The position numbers and the translations under genes were made by a program. The notes beneath the pieces were generated by a model. That model saw nothing but the letters and a program-made list of their open reading frames with translations. It ran no database searches and was not told where the DNA came from. A DNA stretch of 64,000 bases from Xenopus tropicalis. Taxonomy: Eukaryota; Chordata; Amphibia; Anura; Pipidae. The DNA lies in NCBI RefSeq assembly GCF_000004195.4, contig NC_030678.2:138447047-138511046 (forward strand), read 5' to 3'. This document shows, piece after piece, positions 59,101 through 64,000 of this stretch; position 1 is the stretch's first letter; each line of letters starts with the position of its first letter.

Positions 59101-62100
59101 GAGCTGTGAACATTATGCACCATAGCAGGCCCTCCTACAGAGATACACTGTAAATCTTGTACAGCAAAGGCATTAACATGTAGTAAGCACAATAAAGTGG
59201 AATGGCCCTTTGAGATACAGAAGCTATTGCCCAGTCTAGGTGCAAATGACAACAGCAATTTAGCATAAATGAACCAGCCCAGCTGGTCTCACTTCATAAA
59301 GAGAGCTATTTCTTACTCACCGCCGGGCCCATGATGTGGCCTCCTTCTTGTCAGTCAGCATCATCTCATAATAATTTGTGAGGTTCTGCTCTATGAAGTG
59401 GAAGGTCCTGATGCTAACTGTCTCAGACACAAGCTCAGGTTGGAAGCGGAAGAGGCGATTAAACCCCATAAAAAAAGCCATGGACCACAAGTAGTAGGTT
59501 TCGTCATGCTGCTGTGCCTTCTCACGAATCAGATTATCCTGCAGATACATGATGAGAGAACATGGTTTGCTAGCTTGATCTCCAAGCACATGGAAGGTAT
59601 CACACAGCCGTTTTCAGCCTGCCCCTGCACAGCACTCACATATATGCCCTGTCCTAACCCAATAATGAGAAAATAGGAGTATATTTTTTTAAATTGATAA
59701 AATATAATTTTATTTTATCTTTAATTGTTCAACACATGGCAATTCCTTATTACATCTTTCAATCTGTATAGCTGTTACTTTGCACAAGGGACCCATTTTA
59801 TTTATATTTATTCATGTGAACAGAAGTTACTGTTCTTCTTGTACTTTAAGTGTAAAATTAAATATCTTAGACTTAGAGACATATCATATAAAAATTGAGA
59901 ATGTACCACAGAATGTACCAGTGAATTATACGTGAATTATAGGATTGTGCTTAGAAAAGTTTTGGACCCATTTATTGAGAAATTCCACCAAAACCCCACT
60001 AGCCCTGCCCATCTATTCCACTTCCTGCTAGCTGAATTCTCTGGATGTGCAGGGGAGCCGGCAGCTCTCAATACACTGCACTGTAGCATAGGAACCAATT
60101 AGCAAGCTAGGCTGACCTGATAGGGAACTGAAGCATGTCTTTGCTTGTGTGAGTGCAGGGCTGTGATTGGCTTTACCTCTCCTATTGTGCTTCTAGTAGG
60201 GACCATTAGGACCGGTGTGGTACCAATGGCCGGATTTTTTCCAGCCTACTTAGTGGAGGGCCGATAATGAAAGCCAGTTTTGACCATTTCCCCTTTTAAA
60301 ACCACACCCATGTTATCACATACCCTGCCTGTGTGTGCCATACTCTGCCCACCCTATGCTGAGTGTATGGCACACACAAGCAGCATAGAGCAGGCAGAGT
60401 ATGGCACACACAGTGACACAATGCTGGCACTGCTCCTACAGTCTGCACAATAACTATATATTAAAAAACTTTTTAATTGCAGTACCATCTCAGTATATGT
60501 TCTTTTTATAGTGTGCAGGGTTTATTTGTGGGTTTCTACTGCTCCTACAGTCTGTCTGAGGTTTGAACAAGTGAACAATGTGGGGCTTACAGCCTAAGCC
60601 TGAGGTGTGAGCAATGCAGAAGGTAAACAATTAGTAGACATTAAAAGGTGTGAACAACACAGGGAATTACATTTTTAAACAATACAGGGGGTTTACATCC
60701 TGAATCTGAGGTGTGAACTACTGCAGGGGGCCAGTTAATCACAGTATTGATACCATTTAAAGCTTACACAAAGGTAAGCCATCAAAGCAGCCAGACAGGT
60801 GGTGGGGGCCACACAGAGGGGGGGGTCGCGGGCTGCCAGTTGGACAGCACTGAGTTAGGGTAAGATTAGGGATAATTTATTTGCTGTGCTAGATATTCTC
60901 AGCACAATAGCTGAACGGCTGCTACACCAATGTATAACTATCTCCAATACTGTTATGGCTAAAGGGACCCTGACCAAAGGATAGACCCTCCAAGTAGCCC
61001 GAACTGAAAAAAATTGACAACCACTATTAAAAAACATCAGGCTAAACCAGGGGTCCCCAAACCTTTCTAATTTGTGAGCCACAGTCAAATGTAAAAAGAC
61101 TTGGAGAGCAACACAAGCATCATAAAAGTTCAGGGAAGTGCCAAATAATGGCTAAGATTGGCTATTAGGCAGACTCTATGCACACTATCAGCCTACAGCA
61201 TGCTTTATTTGGTAGTAAATCTTGTTTTTATTCAACCAAAACTTGTAACCAAGTGAGGAATCCATAAATAACTACCTGCTTTGGGGGCACTGAGAGCAAC
61301 ATCCAAGGGGTTGGTGAGCAACATGTTGCCTTTGAGGCACTGGTTGGGGATCACTGGGCTAAACTATATAACAGCAACAAGCATGTAGTCTAATAAATAC
61401 CCCTCTCTGCTACAGGCTTTTCAAGTATTTACTAGCCTTCTCCTGAGCCTGGACAACAACGTTTCATATGGATTAACGTATTTGAAGATCAAAAACGCAA
61501 CCCCACAGACACTCTGTATATTACTTTTACAACATACAGAAGGATTACAGTAAAACAGCACTTGACTAGTCATATTTATAAAGAACAGAATTACCCCTTA
61601 CTCACTTTTACAATGTACATGAGTCGATTGTAGCAATTTTCAAGAAAGTCAATGCAAAACTCCTTTAGAAATAATCGAACATTGAGTGCAGAGCGGCGTC
61701 GTGCCTCTGTTTCCTTGGCCTGCTGCTTTCTCTTTGGGACTCTCCGCACTTCCTTTCCAAGGTCATGAGTGTAGTTCTTGAACTGTCACACAGGTTAGGA
61801 GGAATTAAAAAAATAACAACATGGAATGAAGCAGCTAGCATATAAACAAATTCAACGTTCTCTTAATGTACCAGATCATAAAATATCCCTCTTAATAACA
61901 AAGTTGGTTGTTTTACACAAGTTTTAGGTTAATGACACACCTGGTGCTTTCTCCAATGCTGAAACAAGCACACTGCCAGCGTCACCTATCAGTGAGTTTA
62001 ATGGCAACTTCCGGTCACCATTGCTGCTGGAATTCTAGCAGATTTCTATGTATTTATATAACTTTTAATTACAATGTATTTGTCTGTATTGCCTCCATTA

Positions 62101-63133
62101 ATGATAGTCGCACATAATATAGGCTACTGCCAAAAAAGCAGATCTTTGTATAATTTTTTGCCCATGTTCTGGGCTAAATTGGGCTCATACAATTTTTTCA
62201 CCCTTTGCAAAACAATTGAATCACTATAGGGATCTATGACCCACTGAGGGGACTGCATCAATGGGCCAAGTATCACACAGGTAGGCTATCAGTTTTTTCA
62301 CAATGAACATGCAGTATGCCTTCTAAAAACTTTTATTAGCATATTTGTCATACAGAAATGTTAATGTCATAAGTCCCTATACAAGAAATCTAGCTCCAGC
62401 TGAGAAACACTCACATTGTGAATGCCTTTGTGATAGATTACATCTTTGTCTCCAATAGATTTCAGTCCCTGAACAATGTAAGAACCACCAAACCGAGAAT
62501 GCCTGAAGAAAGACATGACACAGTTAACAAAATAATAGTTACAGGAGAACATTGCCACAAGTACATCTCAAGGAAGTCATCTTAGCTTTTTATAACAAAT
62601 ATCTATATAAATTAGGAAGCAAAAATGCAAGCATCATTTAAATTAGCTTGACTTCAAACTATTAAAACAGATTAGCAGAGAATGACATTCTGCTTTACAA
62701 AGCCATTATATATTAAAAGTCCAGACTTTCCATGGTGCTTCAGAGTCCTCACCAATTAATTCTTGGGTTTAAATGCTGTTTAAATGGGATTAGCCATTTT
62801 ACTGTAGTATGCATTATAAAAAAAAATAAAAAATATAATAATACAGTAATTACAAACACCCACTGCGACTTATTAGCATAACGATGCTATTTCCTTGCAC
62901 AACACTTGTACACTCCTTTCAGTACTCCACATGACTGGAAAGTTGCCTAGCGTATATTAAAAAAACATTGTAAGACAGAAAAAAATGCTTAGAACTCACC
63001 GAGTCCCACGCTGAAGAGCCCTGTTCTTCTTTTCTGCTGATTCCCTCTGTCTCAGGATCTCCAAGTTTTTAATATCAGTATCTCGCTCTGCAGTTGAGCG
63101 TGCCTGGCCTGTTGCAGCTAAATGCTCTGCTAT
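38029..63133 (-). CDS. timeless: timeless, 25 exons to the stop codon (5' exons outside the window)
   Basis: TIMELESS forms the fork-protection complex with TIPIN, couples the replicative helicase to polymerases, supports S-phase checkpoint signalling and binds PARP1. Exons from 5' to 3' are 63000-63133, 62415-62502, 61606-61782, 59321-59538, 58690-58793, 58083-58252, 53774-53902, 53526-53677, 53324-53421, 52246-52369, 50343-50544, 49633-49784, 49451-49536, 48356-48479, 47790-47872, 44338-44480, 42668-42887, 42428-42496, 41072-41190, 40347-40548, 39835-39898, 38975-39045, 38807-38870, 38298-38365 and 38029-38144. Together they give 3177 nt (1058 residues and stop) with every phase matching. 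They match vertebrate TIMELESS from about residue 240 of the human protein to its last residues: the N-terminal helical-repeat domain, the basic [10 protein letters not shown] block, the [13 protein letters not shown]yb-like segment, the PARP1-binding segment and the Lys/Asp-rich tail. The C-terminal tail is longer than in mammals because of a duplicated exon pair. Introns carry many transposons, including a DIRS element. Confidence 0.97.
38298..38365 (-). CDS. timeless: timeless window exon 24 (cassette copy 2, second exon)
   Basis: 68 nt, phase 2 to 1. Encodes [20 protein letters not shown] then EHG. The acceptor context TAAATAG/ACCAAAGA is almost the same as for exon 22 (TTAATAG/ACCAAAGA). 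Confidence 0.88.
38807..38870 (-). CDS. timeless: timeless window exon 23 (cassette copy 2, first exon)
   Basis: 64 nt, phase 1 to 2. Encodes [20 protein letters not shown] and NR. Acceptor ATTTCAG, donor AG/GTAAGA. Confidence 0.85.
38975..39045 (-). CDS. timeless: timeless window exon 22 (cassette copy 1, second exon)
   Basis: 71 nt, phase 2 to 1. Encodes [20 protein letters not shown] then NTNG. The donor G/GTTTGT is weak. Clearly similar to exon 24 in DNA and protein. Confidence 0.85.
39150..39690. mobile_element. Unnamed dispersed repeat, copy A (timeless intron)
   Basis: Shares with 51490-51960 the ordered blocks TTTGTACTGCAT, CCATCACATTTTC, ATCATCAGT, GCTAGACTGGAGGGC, ACTGAGCATGTTCAGTA-like, GAGTGGGT and CCAGAGTGGCAG. 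No coding capacity; termini not defined. Confidence 0.6.
39835..39898 (-). CDS. timeless: timeless window exon 21 (cassette copy 1, first exon)
   Basis: 64 nt, phase 1 to 2. Encodes [20 protein letters not shown] and RR. Same length and phases as exon 23. Confidence 0.85.
39970..40303. mobile_element. TTAA-flanked palindromic MITE (AGGACATGTAAACC ends)
   Basis: TTAA at 39970-39973 and 40300-40303 flank a 326-bp element whose ends (AGGACATGTAAACCAAAAAT and, inverted, AGGACAAGTCAACCCAAAAT) and arms (ATAATTCTAAGCAACTTT / AAGTTGCTTAGAATTAT) are inverted copies. Intron between timeless window exons 20 and 21. Confidence 0.85.
40347..40548 (-). CDS. timeless: timeless window exon 20 (PARP1-binding region)
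   Basis: 202 nt, phase 0 to 1. Encodes [20 protein letters not shown], an insert [20 protein letters not shown], and [19 protein letters not shown]. Confidence 0.94.
41072..41190 (-). CDS. timeless: timeless window exon 19 (start of PARP1-binding region)
   Basis: 119 nt, phase 1 to 0. Encodes [20 protein letters not shown] and [12 protein letters not shown]; in human the corresponding segment belongs to the PARP1-binding domain. Confidence 0.95.
41600..41850. mobile_element. Repeat fragment (CTCAAACTACAGCCC direct repeats)
   Basis: Three imperfect CTCAAACTACAGCCCRCTC copies within a C-rich block. This looks like a transposon remnant in a timeless intron. Chance ORFs on the plus strand are ignored. 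Confidence 0.4.
41933..42392. mobile_element. TTAA-flanked MITE (AGGGGTTGTTCACCTTTGAG ends)
   Basis: TTAA at 41933-41936 and 42389-42392; ends AGGGGTTGTTCACC and, inverted, AGGGTTGGTTCACC. A very abundant Xenopus family. It sits 35 bp from timeless window exon 18. Confidence 0.9.
42428..42496 (-). CDS. timeless: timeless window exon 18
   Basis: 69 nt, phase 1-1. Encodes [20 protein letters not shown], matching human [20 protein letters not shown]. Confidence 0.94.
42668..42887 (-). CDS. timeless: timeless window exon 17 (long acidic run)
   Basis: 220 nt, phase 0 to 1. Encodes [19 protein letters not shown], an uninterrupted run of ten Glu plus a second Glu cluster, then [20 protein letters not shown]. 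The Glu codons form a near-microsatellite (GAG/GAA), so the length may vary between alleles. Confidence 0.9.
43200..43240. repeat. Poly-G tract
   Basis: An uninterrupted run of about 18 G from 43211, followed by TGTTAAGGGGGG, in a timeless intron. Length is likely unstable and prone to sequencing error. Confidence 0.8.
43260..43800. repeat. Ancient diverged tandem repeat, unit about 60-65 bp
   Basis: Recurring order of GGCATATCTGGG, TTAATGCAGTGCTC, GAATCAATTTTC and CAGTGATCTTGCT in about seven poorly matching units between timeless exons 16 and 17. Confidence 0.55.
44338..44480 (-). CDS. timeless: timeless window exon 16
   Basis: 143 nt, acceptor TTCTTTAG. Encodes [20 protein letters not shown] and [17 protein letters not shown]. 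The donor ATG/GTACTG is unusual; it is chosen because it restores phase 0 for the next exon. A DIRS element occupies the intron before it. Confidence 0.85.
44753..47580 (-). mobile_element. DIRS-type retroelement, internally reduced, in a timeless intron
   Basis: Inverted termini: GGGACACAGTGACCTTGGGG then GTATAGTATCCACCAG at 44755, mirrored at 47525-47578. Minus-strand frames give in order a gag-like stretch (46934-47170), RT blocks [32 protein letters not shown] and [20 protein letters not shown], then tyrosine-recombinase-like blocks ([41 protein letters not shown]). RT with a tyrosine recombinase and inverted ends defines DIRS elements. At 2.8 kb with stops and frame changes it is short and dead. 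Confidence 0.85.
47790..47872 (-). CDS. timeless: timeless window exon 15
   Basis: 83 nt, acceptor ATTACAG, donor G/GTATGC. Encodes [20 protein letters not shown] and DFKDSD. Confidence 0.95.
48060..48112. repeat. Poly(A) tract between direct repeats
   Basis: AAAAATACACCCACTGG occurs immediately before and after a run of about 20 A. This pattern is left by target-primed insertion of an almost pure poly(A) copy. Confidence 0.7.
48356..48479 (-). CDS. timeless: timeless window exon 14
   Basis: 124 nt, phase 1 to 2. Encodes [20 protein letters not shown] and [17 protein letters not shown]. The donor AAAC/GTGGGT is non-ideal but is the only choice that fits the next phase. Confidence 0.9.
49300..49400. 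mobile_element. MITE fragment related to the 23365 element
   Basis: TCACTGGGGGGAGGCTAACA and the mirrored TGGCACCCCCTAGTGAGTTA form a hairpin like the terminal hairpin of the 23365 element. Confidence 0.5.
49451..49536 (-). CDS. timeless: timeless window exon 13 (Myb/SANT-like segment)
   Basis: 86 nt, phase 2 to 1. Encodes [20 protein letters not shown] and LYLQFKEIE, the segment equivalent to human WSPEEEAHLRELY in the DNA-binding region. Confidence 0.94.
49633..49784 (-). CDS. timeless: timeless window exon 12
   Basis: 152 nt, phase 0 to 2. Encodes [20 protein letters not shown] and [20 protein letters not shown]. Confidence 0.94.
50343..50544 (-). CDS. timeless: timeless window exon 11
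   Basis: 202 nt, phase 2 to 0. Encodes [40 protein letters not shown] and [14 protein letters not shown]. Confidence 0.96.
51045..51300. mobile_element. MITE end (TAAAGGAGAACGAAAGGCTAG)
   Basis: Starts CTTAAAGGAGAACGAAAGGC, a frequent Xenopus MITE start. GAAAAAATGCTGAGCTGGGT and the CATAATGCATCG region follow. Right end not defined. Confidence 0.5.
51490..51960. mobile_element. Unnamed dispersed repeat, copy B (timeless intron)
   Basis: Same ordered blocks as 39150-39690 and same orientation; ends near CATGTCCTTTAA. Copies A and B lie in two different timeless introns 12 kb apart. Confidence 0.6.
52246..52369 (-). CDS. timeless: timeless window exon 10 (acidic stretch)
   Basis: 124 nt, phase 1 to 2. 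Encodes [19 protein letters not shown] then [15 protein letters not shown]. Human TIMELESS has a longer Glu run at the same place. Confidence 0.95.
52654..52964. mobile_element. hAT-type nonautonomous element, reversed copy
   Basis: Starts CAGTGATCCCCAACCAGTGG and ends AAAGGTTGGGGGTTGGGGG; internal blocks are the reverse complement of the 18430 and 61048 elements. Right terminus eroded, no clear TSD. Confidence 0.8.
53324..53421 (-). CDS. timeless: timeless window exon 9
   Basis: 98 nt, phase 2 to 1. Encodes [20 protein letters not shown] and [11 protein letters not shown]. Confidence 0.94.
53526..53677 (-). CDS. timeless: timeless window exon 8
   Basis: 152 nt, phase 0 to 2. Encodes [20 protein letters not shown] and ALVLLRSAR. 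Confidence 0.96.
53774..53902 (-). CDS. timeless: timeless window exon 7 (basic block)
   Basis: 129 nt, phase 0-0. Encodes [20 protein letters not shown] and [20 protein letters not shown]. The lysine-rich start probably acts as a nuclear localisation signal. The donor (GTG/GTATGA) is the weaker of two in-frame choices 3 nt apart. Confidence 0.9.
54377..54475. repeat. Imperfect palindrome (GGTGCATATCACAACATGTT)
   Basis: TTATTGGTGCATATCACAAC is mirrored by GTCGCAATATGCACCAATAA around a CCCTTTTTCCCTTGAAAAAGG centre; a long hairpin in a timeless intron, probably a MITE relic. Confidence 0.6.
54688..55443. mobile_element. TTAA-type palindromic MITE, interrupted by a second MITE
   Basis: The outer element has ends AAAGGAACAGTAATAG and GGCGTTACTGTTCATTT and arms CATGGGGTAGCTATTCAAAT and AACCTGTGCCTTTCC, the same family as 13754-14192. 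It is split at TA by the element at 54802-55129. Removing the insert restores AGAAAGACTACTATAGTTTA, which lines up with the uninterrupted copy at 13850. Confidence 0.85.
54802..55129. mobile_element. TA-flanked MITE nested in the TTAA MITE
   Basis: CAGGTATGGGATCCCTTATC at the left and AACAGGTCCCATACCTG at the right, flanked by TA at 54800-54801 and 55130-55131. Same family as 33568-33889. Confidence 0.9.
55731..56935. mobile_element. hAT-type element with perfect 8-bp TSD and internal minisatellite
   Basis: Ends CAGTGCTGTCCAACTTCTGT and CCAGTTGGACAGCACTG; TCCTAAGT at 55723-55730 and 56936-56943. About 570 of its 1205 bp are a 34-bp array. A second copy at 60219-60852 has almost none of that array. 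Intron between timeless window exons 6 and 7. Confidence 0.92.
55912..56480. repeat. 34-bp minisatellite inside the hAT element, about 16-17 units
   Basis: Unit CTGCCTGTGTGTGCCATACT then CTGCCTTCCCTACC. Because 34 is not a multiple of 3, all frames stay open together and produce long Cys/Pro/Leu-rich ORFs on both strands; these are not genes. Confidence 0.93.
57195..57560. mobile_element. Probable transposon fragment with TATA-like box
   Basis: Contains GTGATGTGCAGGCTGGCCTG, TGACGTCAGCAGTGGGCTGG and CTATAAATAGAGGGGAC. The layout resembles Xenopus hAT-like elements with an internal promoter. It lies inside a timeless intron. Confidence 0.4.
58083..58252 (-). CDS. timeless: timeless window exon 6
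   Basis: 170 nt, acceptor CCCCACAG, donor CAG/GTGAGG, phase 1 to 0. Encodes [19 protein letters not shown] and [20 protein letters not shown]. Confidence 0.96.
58690..58793 (-). CDS. timeless: timeless window exon 5
   Basis: 104 nt, phase 2 to 1. Encodes [19 protein letters not shown] and [12 protein letters not shown]. Confidence 0.95.
59321..59538 (-). CDS. timeless: timeless window exon 4
   Basis: 218 nt, acceptor ATCTGCAG, donor CG/GTGAGT. Encodes [19 protein letters not shown] and [20 protein letters not shown], nearly identical to other vertebrates. Confidence 0.97.
60219..60852. mobile_element. hAT-type element, 5'-truncated copy of the 55731 family
   Basis: GGCCGGATTTTTTCCAGCCT, GGAGGGCCGATAATGAAAGC and the right end CCAGTTGGACAGCACTG match the 55731 element. 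The left terminus is missing. Only one or two repeat units are present (TGCCTGTGTGTGCCATACTC). Confidence 0.85.
61048..61356. mobile_element. hAT-type nonautonomous element with perfect 8-bp TSD (GGCTAAAC)
   Basis: Starts CAGGGGTCCCCAAACCTTTC, ends GGTTGGGGATCACTG; GGCTAAAC at 61040-61047 and 61357-61364. Intron between timeless window exons 3 and 4. Confidence 0.93.
61606..61782 (-). CDS. timeless: timeless window exon 3
   Basis: 177 nt, phase 0-0. Encodes [20 protein letters not shown] and [20 protein letters not shown]. It has no internal ATG-led ORF of size and was found by splice-site reading. Confidence 0.94.
62415..62502 (-). CDS. timeless: timeless window exon 2
   Basis: 88 nt, phase 2 to 0. 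Encodes [17 protein letters not shown] and [12 protein letters not shown], one of the most conserved TIMELESS blocks. Confidence 0.95.
63000..63133 (-). CDS. timeless: timeless window exon 1
   Basis: Acceptor CTTTAG, donor G/GTGAGT, phase 0 to 2. Encodes [19 protein letters not shown], matching the loop before HSRFGGSY in human TIMELESS. It is the most 5' exon visible. Confidence 0.93.
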
Positions 63134-64000
63134 CTAAAGGAGAAATTAAATACAGGTAAACGATCCATTATGCAGAATACCTGGGGGTTTCTGCAAAAGG
63201 GTTTCTACTGTAACTTGGATCACCATACCTTAAGTCTGCTAAAATACATTTAGACATTAGGTAAACCCGAAATAATTATTTTGCCACCAATATCGATTTC
63301 TGCAGCTTAATTAGGAACAAGTACAAGGTAATGTTTTATTATTACAGAAAAAAGCATATCATTAGAAAGATAAAAAAAAATTTCCTAAAATGTCCTCTAT
63401 AGGAGATGAACCTTTCACAGTGTGGAGCTGTTTGGATATGAGATTTTCAGATTAGACATCCCCTTATCAGTGTAAACTTTTCAATATTACTAACAGTGTA
63501 GATGAACCACCTTAATATACATTTTATATTTAGAATTTCAGACATTTAGCTTTCCTTGTACAATACAACCAAATTCAAAAGTGTTTTAATATTATTTAAA
63601 AATACAATGATCCTCAGCTCTCTTATATGGTAAGGTCAATTCTTTCCCCCTTTTTTTTTTGAGTATTTTTTTTATTAGAGTAGTCACTGTTTGACCCAGA
63701 ATTTTTTAAACTTCAGATTCCACCACCTAAAAGCTGGGAGCTCAACACCCAAGGGTGACTGAATGGGCACTCTATATCTTCTTATTTACCGTATATACTC
63801 GAGTATAAGCCGAGTTTTCCAGCACTCAAAATGTGCTAAAAAAGGAACCCTCGGCTTATACTCGAGGCAAGTGGTAAAGTCAGCCCCATATTACCGTTCC
63901 TACCGGCTATCCGTTGCGCACGCACGCCACATCTGGAAGGTGGCAGGTTGCTCATTCTCCCGATCAAACCTCATAGTTTCTTCACACTGCGAAGTGAGCG
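63134..64000. other. timeless intron with two old MITE copies
   Basis: 63155-63475 is a decayed copy of the CAGGTA...TATCAG family seen at 33568. 63789-63866 is a compact CTCGAG palindrome (CCGTATATACTCGAGTATAA to GGCTTATACTCGAG) whose right end is lost. No further timeless exon was recognised before the edge. Confidence 0.55.

Overview
This window is vertebrate nuclear DNA, almost certainly from a Xenopus frog (X. tropicalis or X. laevis; I cannot decide which). The evidence is small GT-AG exons in long AT-rich introns, a dense load of amphibian-type repeats (TTAA-flanked MITEs, 8-bp-TSD hAT elements, CR1 and Tx1-like LINEs, a DIRS element), and the gene order stat2 - apof - timeless, which matches human 12q13.

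Layout. (1) 620-5189, minus strand: the first three coding exons of stat2; the rest lies beyond the left edge. (2) 5.2-9.5 kb: repeats only (a CTCGAG-palindrome family, a GC-rich minisatellite, a CR1 LINE 3' end). (3) 9512-15055, plus strand: a gene of ten recognisable exons for a tail-anchored, catalytically degenerate STE20/GCK-IV-type kinase. It is not part of the human stat2-apof interval, and one coding exon carries a TTAA-flanked MITE that introduces a stop. (4) 15-31 kb: repeats, including a 1.2-kb 41-bp minisatellite inside a CR1 element, a roughly 145-bp satellite-like array with a segmental duplication, L1/Tx1 fragments, and one small CpG-containing block at 29.1-29.3 kb that looks promoter-like. 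(5) 31491-32522, minus: a complete apof-like gene in one coding exon. (6) 38029-63133, minus: 25 exons of timeless, from the middle of the N-terminal domain to the stop codon; the 5' exons lie beyond the right edge. Its introns hold a DIRS element, several hAT elements and nested MITEs.

Functionally, stat2 (type I/III interferon signalling), apof (secreted lipoprotein component) and timeless (replication fork protection with TIPIN) are unrelated neighbours kept together by synteny. The frog-specific pseudokinase is the most unusual item. The timeless exon chain is frame-consistent from end to end (3177 nt, 1059 codons including the stop). The pseudokinase chain is also frame-consistent once the MITE is excluded (1494 nt, 498 codons including the stop, without its unidentified first exon).
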